From: Candidatus Onthoplasma faecigallinarum
GTDB lineage: Bacteria > Bacillota > Clostridia > Christensenellales > UBA1242
Direction: 5' to 3'
DNA length: 33,458 nt
Assembly: GCA_018715225.1 (NCBI GenBank)
Contig: DVMB01000079.1
Location: forward strand, 1 to 33,458
Shown: one piece after another, positions 9,473-17,832 of the stretch
Layout of the letters: every line of letters starts with the position of its first letter
Numbering within the stretch: the first letter of the stretch is position 1
Program-made: the position numbers and the translations under genes
Notes under the pieces: generated by a model
Told to the model about the DNA's origin: nothing
Database searches by the model: none
What the model saw: only the letters and a program-made list of their open reading frames with translations

Positions 9473-10582
9473 ATGCTAAATAAAATTAAGTATATCTTAG
9501 ATATTGGTTCTTCCTGCCTTAGGTTACTAGCTGAGGCTAAACTTATGGGCAAGGCACATATTGTGGCTGAGGAAGATGAGCTGTATGACGGATATATGGA
9601 CGGAGAATTTTTATCTCCAGATGAATTACCTGAAAATTTGTCACAATTAGTAGGAAATTTGTCGACTAAATTGAGAAAACAGATCAGTTCAATTATTGTT
9701 GGTGTCCCTAGCGAATTTTGTATATGTGTTTGCAAAAGAATTTCCAGAAAGTTTGTAGATTTACATAAAATTACGAATAACGATTTAATAGAGATGTATG
9801 AGAATAATTCTTCGTTTGGAGACAGCGAAGAGTATACAGTGATCAATTATAGCCCTATGCAGTTTGTGCTAGATGATGACATGAAGACCATGTCTCCAGT
9901 CGGCAAAAGGACTTCGTCCTTGACTATGGATGTAAGTTTTATCCTGGCGAAAAAATCTTTTGTTGAATTGATGATCAAGACATTGAATTCGGTAGGAGTG
10001 AAGAATGTGGACTTTATCTCTACAGCACTTGGTCAAGCCATGAATTGCAAACTAGATACTGACAAAAATCAACCTATTGCAATAGTCGATGTCGGGCACA
10101 TTTCTACAAGCGTCTGTGTCTATAAAGGAGAGGGTCTAGCACTTTTGAGTTCGTTCTCAATGGGAGGAGGACATATATCTTCGGACTTGATGCAGGTTTT
10201 GGGTATGAATTTCAAGGAAGCAGAACTCATCAAACGAAAGGTGATCTTGACAATAGACTCAAACCGAAACGAGTATTACGAAATTGCTTCAAAAGGTAGT
10301 TTGATCAAAGCACCAATAAACATAACAAATCAAATAGTGAAAAGTCGTATTGAAATGATAGCGAAAATCATTGCAGAGATTCTGGATGTTGACAAGGTGT
10401 TTAAAGATATTGACATATACTTGACTGGAGATGGTATATCGCATTTCAAGGGGGTAAAAAACATTTTGAAAGACATCACAGGAAAGAATGTGTATGAATA
10501 TGCGAATCCGTTTGACAATTCAAAAGATAAATATCAAACATCGAAAACGGGCTTGGCATCGCTTGCCGAAATTGTTGTGTAG
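9473..10582 (+). CDS. ftsA: FtsA-like actin-fold cell division protein, divergent and without an evident C-terminal membrane helix
   Basis: ILDIGSS phosphate-1 motif, IAIVDVGHISTSV phosphate-2 motif, YLTGDGISHFKG adenosine motif; directly upstream of ftsZ; SD GAGGGG before ATG 9473. Confidence 0.82.
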   Translation: MLNKIKYILDIGSSCLRLLAEAKLMGKAHIVAEEDELYDGYMDGEFLSPDELPENLSQLVGNLSTKLRKQISSIIVGVPSEFCICVCKRISRKFVDLHKITNNDLIEMYENNSSFGDSEEYTVINYSPMQFVLDDDMKTMSPVGKRTSSLTMDVSFILAKKSFVELMIKTLNSVGVKNVDFISTALGQAMNCKLDTDKNQPIAIVDVGHISTSVCVYKGEGLALLSSFSMGGGHISSDLMQVLGMNFKEAELIKRKVILTIDSNRNEYYEIASKGSLIKAPINITNQIVKSRIEMIAKIIAEILDVDKVFKDIDIYLTGDGISHFKGVKNILKDITGKNVYEYANPFDNSKDKYQTSKTGLASLAEIVV

Positions 10583-10599
10583 GATAAGGAGATGAAATT

Positions 10600-11775
10600 A
10601 TGGATTTTGACATGACAAGTACAATATGTAACATCAAAGTAGTTGGCGTAGGAGGTGGCGGAAACAATGCTGTCAACAGAATGATCGCCGCAGGGATTAC
10701 TGGCGTACATTTTATAGCCGTAAATACTGACAAACAAGACCTCATGATGTCAAACGCTGACGAGATTATCCAAATAGGAAAAGAGTTGACCAAGGGACTT
10801 GGTGCTGGGGCGAACCCAGAAGTAGGTAGAGCCGCTGCTGAAGAGAGCAAAGACGAGTTGATCAAGGCATTGCAGGGAACCAACCTTCTTTTCATAACGA
10901 CAGGTATGGGCGGAGGCACAGGTAGTGGGGCTGCTCCATATATTGCAAAACTCGCTCACGATATGGGTATTTTGACTATAGGTGTCGTTACAAAGCCATT
11001 CAAGTTCGAGGCACCAAAGAGAGCAGCAAATGCGGACAATGCGATTGAAGAGATGAAAAAATATGTAGATTCTCTAGTCATCATTCCTAATGAAAAACTT
11101 TATACTATTTTGAAAAAGGACGTTACCTTTGTAGATTCATTTAGATATGCCGACGATGTCTTGCGTCAAGCGATTCAAGGGGTCAGCGATTTGATAGCCG
11201 TTCCTGGACTGATCAACCTAGATTTTGCTGATGTGTCCACTATCATGAAAGGAAAAGGTATTGCCCACATGGGTATAGGTAAAGGTAGAGGAGCCAACAA
11301 AACTATTGAGGCAGTTAGACAAGCGGTTACAAGTCAGTTGTTAGAGACCAGCATAGAGGGAGCAACTGGTATATTGATCAACATTACAGGTGGGCGTGAT
11401 CTAACATTGTCCGAAGTATACGAAGCGGTCGATTTAGTTAGAGACGTAGCGGATAAAGATTGTAACATTATTTTCGGGGCTAAGATCAACAATGATTCTA
11501 GCGGAGAGACCGAGATTACAGTTATTGCCACAGGGTTTGAGCATTACAACAAAGCGTCCGCACCAGACCAAACGCCTAGTTTTAAAGAAAATAGTGCCAA
11601 TTTCACTCCTTTTGTAGAAGCTGAGAAAGAAGCTGAAACTAGCGAGCACGAAGAAGAGTCAAAAGAGGACGACGAAGTTGAAAAAGATAAGGTGGAAGAT
11701 ATCTCAATCTCCACTAAAAAACCTGTCGTAGACGATGATGATATTCCACCATTCTTACGAAAATTGAGAAGATAA
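10600..11775 (+). CDS. ftsZ: Cell division GTPase FtsZ
   Basis: GGGGNNAVNRM, tubulin signature GMGGGTGSGAAP, C-terminal peptide DDIPPFLRKLRR. Confidence 0.98.
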   Translation: MDFDMTSTICNIKVVGVGGGGNNAVNRMIAAGITGVHFIAVNTDKQDLMMSNADEIIQIGKELTKGLGAGANPEVGRAAAEESKDELIKALQGTNLLFITTGMGGGTGSGAAPYIAKLAHDMGILTIGVVTKPFKFEAPKRAANADNAIEEMKKYVDSLVIIPNEKLYTILKKDVTFVDSFRYADDVLRQAIQGVSDLIAVPGLINLDFADVSTIMKGKGIAHMGIGKGRGANKTIEAVRQAVTSQLLETSIEGATGILINITGGRDLTLSEVYEAVDLVRDVADKDCNIIFGAKINNDSSGETEITVIATGFEHYNKASAPDQTPSFKENSANFTPFVEAEKEAETSEHEEESKEDDEVEKDKVEDISISTKKPVVDDDDIPPFLRKLRR

Positions 11776-11870
11776 TAGGATTTGACATAAAATTTGTGTA
11801 TTGTGTACAAGATTATTCAATAAAATTTTCAATAAAGTTACTTAAGAGAAAACAATTATTTAATAAAAAA

Positions 11871-11891
11871 GAGACCGATATATTCGGTCTC
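11871..11891. terminator. Bidirectional terminator between convergent ftsZ and ABC transporter operon
   Basis: GAGACCGA-tatat-TCGGTCTC; A run upstream, T-rich downstream. Confidence 0.75.
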
Positions 11892-11919
11892 TATATATTT
11901 TCATGTGAATTTTCACAGA

Positions 11920-12732
11920 TTAAGAGTGATAATATTTGTTCATCAATTTTTCAAACAACGCTACGGCAAAATACATCACGCACGCTAGCACGCATAGGAC
12001 CACTGTAGATGTCATGACGAGATTTAGATTGAAAACCTGCCCGCCATATATCAACAAATAGCCTAGGCCTGCTTTACTTACCAAATATTCGCCCATAATA
12101 GCACCAATCCAACTCAATCCTACATTGATTTTTAGAGTGGCTACAATATCTTTTAGCGAGTTTGGTAAAATCAGTTTGAAAAATATTTGAAATTTATTTG
12201 CACCTAATGACTTAGATAGAGCAATCAATTGCTTATCGCAGCCTATAAATGAGTTCATAATATTCATAATTGTAACAATAATTACAATAAGAATACACAT
12301 AAATATTATGGCTTTACTGCCAGCACCAAACCAAATGATGATAATTGGTCCAAGGGCAATTTTTGGTAGCGAATTCAACACGACTAAATATGGCTCTAGT
12401 ACACGTCTTAGAAAATCACTATACCATAATATAAACGCTACAATAAAGCCAATTCCCGTCGCAATAGCAAAGCCTATCAACGTTTCATACAAGGTTATCT
12501 TTGAGTGATAGATAAGTTCACCGCTTCTAAACATTTCTCCAATAGTCTCTGCTATTTTTGAAGGGCTTGAAAAGAAGAAAGAACTTATGATTTCATATTT
12601 TGTCAGCAGTTCCCACAAAAGTAGGAAAGCGACCAAAATAATTATTTGCGTTAAAAGTATTAGTATTTTTTTTGTTCTGTACTTTTTTAAATAGTCGTAA
12701 TGCGACTTGCTAAATTTTCTTTTGTTTTTCAT
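11920..12732 (-). CDS. ABC transporter permease, NitT/TauT (SsuC/TauC) type
   Basis: Six-TM permease with EAA-like loop 'ALSKSLGANKFQIFFKLILPNSLKDI' and 'GLSWIGAIMGEYLVSKAGLGYLL'. Confidence 0.88.
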   Translation of the reverse strand: MKNKRKFSKSHYDYLKKYRTKKILILLTQIIILVAFLLLWELLTKYEIISSFFFSSPSKIAETIGEMFRSGELIYHSKITLYETLIGFAIATGIGFIVAFILWYSDFLRRVLEPYLVVLNSLPKIALGPIIIIWFGAGSKAIIFMCILIVIIVTIMNIMNSFIGCDKQLIALSKSLGANKFQIFFKLILPNSLKDIVATLKINVGLSWIGAIMGEYLVSKAGLGYLLIYGGQVFNLNLVMTSTVVLCVLACVMYFAVALFEKLMNKYYHS

Positions 12733-13486
12733 TTTGTATTTCCTGCCAGATTATGTCGAACAACTTTTTTGCCTTGTCAGTTTTCCTGCGTTCAAAAGGT
12801 GTCATCGAAGTTGGGAATTTCGTCTCATGAATCGCTTTTATTGTGCCTGGTCTTGACGTTAGGACAACGATTCTGTCTGCCATGCTGATGGCTTCTTGAA
12901 TGTCGTGCGTTACCAAGATGGCTGTCTTTTTTTCTTTCTTTATGATGTCGAAGATGTGATCACACAATTCCAAGCGAGTTTGATAATCTAACGCACTGAA
13001 CGGCTCATCTAAGAGTAGAAGTTCAGGTTTTAACGCCAATGTTCTAATCAATGCGACCCGTTGACGCATACCGCCACTTAACTCGCTAGGGTGTTTTTTC
13101 AAAAAATCTTTTAATCCATATTTTTCGGCAAGCGAGAGGGCGTAATCTTTTCTCTCTTTTGTATTCAAATGTTTGATTTCCAAGCCAAAATAAATGTTTT
13201 TCTCAATATTTCTCCATGGCAAAAGATTATCTCTTTGGAACATATATCCACATACATTATCTTTTGGATTTGGGGTCTTCTTTGCCACCAATACGCTTCC
13301 TGAACTTGCTTTGAGAAGTCCAGCGATTATAGATAATATAGTGGTTTTTCCACAGCCGGATGGACCGACTATGGCAATAAATTCTTGATTTGATATGGTC
13401 AAATTAATATCTTGTAATGCGTTTGTTTCATAATCGATGCTTTGATATATTAAATTTAGATTTTTTATTTCAACAAGTTCATTCAT
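12710..13486 (-). CDS. ABC transporter ATP-binding protein, NitT/TauT (SsuB/TauB) type
   Basis: Walker A GPSGCGKTT, signature LSGGMRQRVAL, Walker B LLLLDEPFSALD. Confidence 0.93.
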   Translation of the reverse strand: MNELVEIKNLNLIYQSIDYETNALQDINLTISNQEFIAIVGPSGCGKTTILSIIAGLLKASSGSVLVAKKTPNPKDNVCGYMFQRDNLLPWRNIEKNIYFGLEIKHLNTKERKDYALSLAEKYGLKDFLKKHPSELSGGMRQRVALIRTLALKPELLLLDEPFSALDYQTRLELCDHIFDIIKKEKKTAILVTHDIQEAISMADRIVVLTSRPGTIKAIHETKFPTSMTPFERRKTDKAKKLFDIIWQEIQNEKQKKI

Positions 13487-13487
13487 T

Positions 13488-14495
13488 TTACATAACTTTT
13501 GTAGCGAAACTTGTGTTTACTGCCTCGTTCCAAGCAACACGGTTTGTCAGTTCGCCTGCATTGTCAATGATATCTAGCATATTGTTCCAAGACGATTCTT
13601 TCAATACGAAACTTGAAGCGTAAGCACCGATGCTGATGTAATTTTTCACTGATGCCAATATCAACTCATTAGATGTCGTGCTGAATGATGGCTTTAGAGA
13701 AGATATGATTTGAGAGTCATCTGCGCTCATCAAATAATCATAGCCTTTTTTCAATGCACGCATAAATTTATCCAATTTTTCCCCATTGTTGTTCAAGTAA
13801 TCACTTGTTGCCGTGAAAACGGTATAAGGAATATCGCTCACTTCGTCTCCAAGTGCAGCCACAATGTAGCCCGTGCCATCAATTTCGCATTGGCTAGCGG
13901 TAGGGTCGAACATTGTGCAATAATCTCCAGTCCCAGCGACAAAAGATGATGCGGTCAAGTTGAACGCTATTGATGTGTCCAAGATGGTGTCCACATCTGC
14001 ACTCAATTCGTCTCCAGGGTGCAAGCCGTGCTGTTCGAGGATATATTGAAGAGTCATTGCAGGCATGCCACCTTTTCTTCCGCCAATGATGTGAGAGCCT
14101 TTTAGATTTTCCCAACTAAAATTCTCGCCTTCATCTGTCCTGCCCACCAAGAATGAGCCATCACACGCCGTCAGTTGAGCAAAGATGATTGGGGCATTGG
14201 TCATACCATTGTTCCTAACGTAAACTACAGATTCTGGACCCATCAGTCCAATATCTGCACTGTTAGAGATCAAAGAGGACATGACTGTGTCGCTACCACC
14301 GGCATTTGTCAGTTCTATTTCTAATCCTTCGTCTTCAAAGTATCCATTGTTCATGGCTACGTACAAAGGGGCATAGAAGATAGAATGAGTAACTTCACTG
14401 ATTCTAATTTTGTTGTCGTCTTTGTTTCCACAACCGGTTAGAACGAGAGAAAATACTCCAACAAAAAGTACTAATAAAATTGAAATTTTTTTCAT
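13488..14495 (-). CDS. ABC transporter substrate-binding lipoprotein, SsuA/THI5-like; substrate unknown
   Basis: Lipobox LVLTGC; 'YAPLYVAMNNGYFEDEGLEIEL' NMT1/THI5-like motif; first gene of a - strand operon. Confidence 0.87.
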   Translation of the reverse strand: MKKISILLVLFVGVFSLVLTGCGNKDDNKIRISEVTHSIFYAPLYVAMNNGYFEDEGLEIELTNAGGSDTVMSSLISNSADIGLMGPESVVYVRNNGMTNAPIIFAQLTACDGSFLVGRTDEGENFSWENLKGSHIIGGRKGGMPAMTLQYILEQHGLHPGDELSADVDTILDTSIAFNLTASSFVAGTGDYCTMFDPTASQCEIDGTGYIVAALGDEVSDIPYTVFTATSDYLNNNGEKLDKFMRALKKGYDYLMSADDSQIISSLKPSFSTTSNELILASVKNYISIGAYASSFVLKESSWNNMLDIIDNAGELTNRVAWNEAVNTSFATKVM

Positions 14496-14599
14496 TCATT
14501 CTCCTTATTTGGAAGGTTTATAGTGGTTTAATTCTTCCATATCTCATAGTATGAAATTGTTTAATTTTTGTTAAAATGAAATTTGTATTGAAAAATACT

Positions 14600-14628
14600 T
14601 GGCAAAATTTTGTGATTTTGCTAAAATA
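14600..14628 (+). promoter_or_regulatory. Extended -10 promoter for the 14646 gene
   Basis: TTGGCA - 17 nt - TAAAAT with TGC immediately before the -10. Confidence 0.55.
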
Positions 14629-14645
14629 CAATAGAGGTTTTTATT

Positions 14646-15185
14646 ATGACTAGAAATGATGCTTTATATAAGGTTCTTTTTGCAATTGAAATTGCCTTGT
14701 TACCTATGGTAATATTTGCATATCTATATTTGCCTGAATGGTCTATGGGCTTATTTATAGCGGGCATTTTGCTCGCAAAAATCTGGCTAGAACTATTCAA
14801 GGACAAAATCAATTATTCGCATATCATTATAGACGCAGTGGGTAGCATATTAGTTTTTGCTACTTTGCTCATATTCTTTATGGTAATTGACTTGATAAAC
14901 ATAGCATTGGGCGTTGTAACTCTTGTACTGATTGTTATTATGAATGTCTTCAATATCCTATATTTCAAGAAAAATTTACCCGAATATGTCGATGCTGTAG
15001 ATTACTGCTATATTTTGTTTGAATGTTTGACGCTGATTGCGTTTACATTCTTAACATATTATTCATTGATTTCTAATATTGGTTTATTTGCGTTGATTAT
15101 GACGTGCGCAGTGTCTATCATGTATAAGATTTATTACGCCTTCAAATACACAAAACTTGGAAATATTTTTAGACGTAAAAAATAA
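14646..15185 (+). CDS. Polytopic membrane protein of unknown function
   Basis: Multiple hydrophobic segments; AGAGG SD; no family recognised. Confidence 0.7.
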   Translation: MTRNDALYKVLFAIEIALLPMVIFAYLYLPEWSMGLFIAGILLAKIWLELFKDKINYSHIIIDAVGSILVFATLLIFFMVIDLINIALGVVTLVLIVIMNVFNILYFKKNLPEYVDAVDYCYILFECLTLIAFTFLTYYSLISNIGLFALIMTCAVSIMYKIYYAFKYTKLGNIFRRKK

Positions 15186-15192
15186 TTCACTA

Positions 15193-15221
15193 TTGACAAA
15201 TGCAAAGCAACATGATATTAT
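15193..15221 (+). promoter_or_regulatory. Extended -10 promoter for the 15239 gene
   Basis: TTGACA - 17 nt - TATTAT with TGA before the -10. Confidence 0.7.
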
Positions 15222-15238
15222 ATAGGCAGGAGTAGGTT

Positions 15239-15499
15239 ATGGGAATGTTTTTATCATTTGAAAGTCCATTAGAATTTTTACTAAGATATACGGTTATCAC
15301 AGGAGTTATCTTCGCTATTATTGGTGTTGCCATTATGATGATGGCTAAACGTATTACTATGGCTAAGAGACAGCAGGACGAAATCAGCAAAAATGACAAA
15401 CTTTATCTAGGATTGATGATCACGGGGATTTGCTTTATCTTGATAGGCATGATAATTATAGCTCTACCTATAGAAGAGACTTTCTATACGGCAGGTTAA
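15239..15499 (+). CDS. Small two-TM membrane protein, unknown function
   Basis: 86 codons, SD AGGAG, own promoter and terminator. Confidence 0.7.
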   Translation: MGMFLSFESPLEFLLRYTVITGVIFAIIGVAIMMMAKRITMAKRQQDEISKNDKLYLGLMITGICFILIGMIIIALPIEETFYTAG

Positions 15500-15523
15500 G
15501 AAATTTGTATTGAAAAGAATGAG

Positions 15524-15557
15524 GGTTATGTATTTTTAGTGGCATAACCTTTTTTAT
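15524..15557 (+). terminator. Rho-independent terminator
   Basis: GGTTATG ... CATAACC followed by T run. Confidence 0.7.
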
Positions 15558-15788
15558 ATTATTCTCTCATAATTTTTAGTACATTAATTATTTTTTAGCA
15601 TTTGTTTTGTCAAAAGACATAGATGTAATCAAATTTTATAGAGATAAAGACATTATTTTACCTATTATTGATTTCACAAAAAGATATTTTTATATATAAA
15701 ATATAATTATTCGTCAAATTAGTTGACTAAAACTTATTATTTTGTAATAATAATTATATTAAAGAAGGGAGGTTTTATAAAAAATTTT

Positions 15789-16409
15789 TTGAAAAAGATG
15801 CCAGTGATGATCGTGTTCGTGGCATTGGCAGTGATCGGCTTGCTTGTGTACATACCTATGCTTGCTAGACCAGTTAGTTATGGTATGACCTATGTCTATT
15901 CTCACACCGTTACGGAAGAAGAGTCAACATCAATGGGCGAAGCAGCAGGTACAGAAATTTCTATGAAAATTCAAATTAAAAGCGATGAAAAGGCTGATAT
16001 GACTTATTCTACGAATGGAGTAGGGGAAAAACTTGAAGTTTGGATTATTCGTAATGGTAATCAATTTATTTTGATTCCAGAAACTATGACTGAAGAAGAA
16101 TATAATCAATTGATTGATGCATTGAAGGCAGATGAAGAGGCATGGAACGCTTTGTGGAATGACACAGAAGGTCAAATTCCCATGTTTAGAATCAATGCAT
16201 TCAAAATAACTCCTAGTGAATTCCTAGCACAATATGGTTATGGAGAGATGACTTGTAATGGTGCTATCATATTCACAGTATTGTGGGGCGTGTTGGAAGT
16301 AGCACTAATTGTGTTCGCTAGTTTGTCTGTAGTATTCTTTGTAAAAGGCAAAAAGACTGCTCTTAATACAACAGAAGAACAAACATCTAATGAAGCCACA
16401 GCAGAATAA
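15789..16409 (+). CDS. Membrane protein with two TM segments flanking an extracytoplasmic domain; start uncertain (TTG 15789 proposed)
   Basis: ORF 15723-16409, but the 15723 TTG lies in a candidate -35 box and the only strong SD (GGGAGG) is at 15767-15772. Confidence 0.65.
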   Translation: MKKMPVMIVFVALAVIGLLVYIPMLARPVSYGMTYVYSHTVTEEESTSMGEAAGTEISMKIQIKSDEKADMTYSTNGVGEKLEVWIIRNGNQFILIPETMTEEEYNQLIDALKADEEAWNALWNDTEGQIPMFRINAFKITPSEFLAQYGYGEMTCNGAIIFTVLWGVLEVALIVFASLSVVFFVKGKKTALNTTEEQTSNEATAE

Positions 16410-16425
16410 TTTAAAAACAAAAAAA

Positions 16426-16478
16426 CCTATTTTGAAGTGAACCCTGCGGGGTTTATTTCATTTTAATAGGCTTTTTTA
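16426..16478 (+). terminator. Rho-independent terminator
   Basis: CCTATTTTGAAGTGAACCC-tgcg-GGGTTTATTTCATTTTAATAGG followed by T run. Confidence 0.85.
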
Positions 16479-16757
16479 TTTTTTTAAAAGAAGCAAAATA
16501 TATTGCAGGTACAAATATTTTGACAACATGTACGTGCGGATAGAGGTATAGATAGATTGCTTATTCTAACACAATCACAATTTCCAGTTCTATAATAAAA
16601 GTAATACATATTTGAAATTCCTTTTTAATATGATAGTTTATACACTTTATGAACGAGTGCTTGTTTTTGTGTGTTATAGGAAATTTAACTACCAAAATAT
16701 GCTATTTTTTTTAAGAGTAAAAACATACTTTCTGCATAGAATACAATAGAGGTATTT

Positions 16758-17510
16758 ATGAGAGAAATTGCCCTCGCTACAAAAGTGGGGAATAAAGAGA
16801 TAATAGAATTTTTGCACGCTAATATAAAGTCAAAGATAGATTTTTGCAAAACTATCACAACGTGTTATAGCGACAATAATTTTTGTTATCTTTTGTTTGC
16901 CTGTGAAGATTCTTTCATTGAGCCATGCGAGGCAATATTAAGAGACATAATCATCGACTATATTGAATCAATATATAAATTAAACTATTTGAAGAAAAGG
17001 ATAAAAAATCCATTATGCAATACACTGGCTTTCAATGCATATGTGAAAGTTTTGTCCCTGTTCGATAAGACTACGGACGTTTCGGCTCTATCTAAAATCA
17101 TACTTTTCAATCAAACATTTTTTATAGATAGTTTTTTGGAATTTCGCCTGTCTCCTTTGAAATATCATTGGGACAATTTGGCGGAACTCAGTAGTGACAA
17201 CTTAGTCTTATTCAATTCGGGAACTTTTCTAGATTTGATAAGGTTTTTGATAAACACGATGGATAATCTAGTTTACAAGGTCAAAGTGATATGCAAAGGA
17301 GAAAATTATAGCATATACAACATGAAGAATAAGAACGCCAAGATAAAGAAAGTGGCAGAATGTCAGTCCTCGCTAGATTTGATTTCAAATATCCTCAATT
17401 CTTGTCCTAGTTATATAGATATTTATATCAGTGAAGACAAACCATACGAAGCAGTCAGTTTCCTTAGCGACGTATTTGCCAACAGGCTAAAGATATACTT
17501 GAAAAATTGA
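16758..17510 (+). CDS. ytxC: YtxC-like protein (putative sporulation-associated family)
   Basis: 'FIDSFLEFRLSPLKYHWDNLAELSSDNLVL' resembles the YtxC FRL/YxxxL region; directly upstream of thrS, as ytxC is in Bacillus. Confidence 0.5.
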   Translation: MREIALATKVGNKEIIEFLHANIKSKIDFCKTITTCYSDNNFCYLLFACEDSFIEPCEAILRDIIIDYIESIYKLNYLKKRIKNPLCNTLAFNAYVKVLSLFDKTTDVSALSKIILFNQTFFIDSFLEFRLSPLKYHWDNLAELSSDNLVLFNSGTFLDLIRFLINTMDNLVYKVKVICKGENYSIYNMKNKNAKIKKVAECQSSLDLISNILNSCPSYIDIYISEDKPYEAVSFLSDVFANRLKIYLKN

Positions 17511-17571
17511 ATTATGAGTATGGTTGATTATAGAAAATCTTTAATAAATTATAAATTTTACCCCTAATGAT

Positions 17572-17600
17572 TTGACAAATGAAGTCCATTGTGATAATAT
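17572..17600 (+). promoter_or_regulatory. Extended -10 promoter for the thrS leader
   Basis: TTGACA - 17 nt - TAATAT with TGA before the -10. Confidence 0.78.
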
Positions 17601-17606
17601 AAAACA

Positions 17607-17820
17607 AACTAAATAGACTATTGATTAGACAAGTAGGATAGTAGTCAATTTTTACAGAGAGTGCCTGCCGGCTGAGATTGGCACAAAACACTACTAAACG
17701 AAACCACTAATTAGGTCAAAGGCGAGTGTTTCTCGCAAAACGAGTGGGTGCTTAGGCACCAATTTGGGTGGAACCACGGTAAAATATCGTCCCATGCTAG
17801 TGCATGGTTTTTTTATTTTT
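17607..17820 (+). ncRNA. T-box riboswitch leader of thrS
   Basis: T-box GGGTGGAACCACGG at 17766-17779 pairing with CGTCCC; terminator CCATGC-tagt-GCATGG plus T run; helix TAGTAG/CTACTA; immediately upstream of thrS. Confidence 0.88.
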
Positions 17821-17832
17821 AGGAGGTTTTTT

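Noticed and set aside
10476-10919. Antisense 147-aa ORF across the ftsA-ftsZ junction
   Set aside because: Low-complexity Pro/Ala/Leu composition typical of a shadow of FtsZ glycine-rich motifs
16479-16757. Possible ncRNA in the roughly 280-nt gap before the YtxC-like gene
   Set aside because: A TTGACA is present near 16530 but no -10 at proper spacing and no convincing hairpin/terminator; left unannotated
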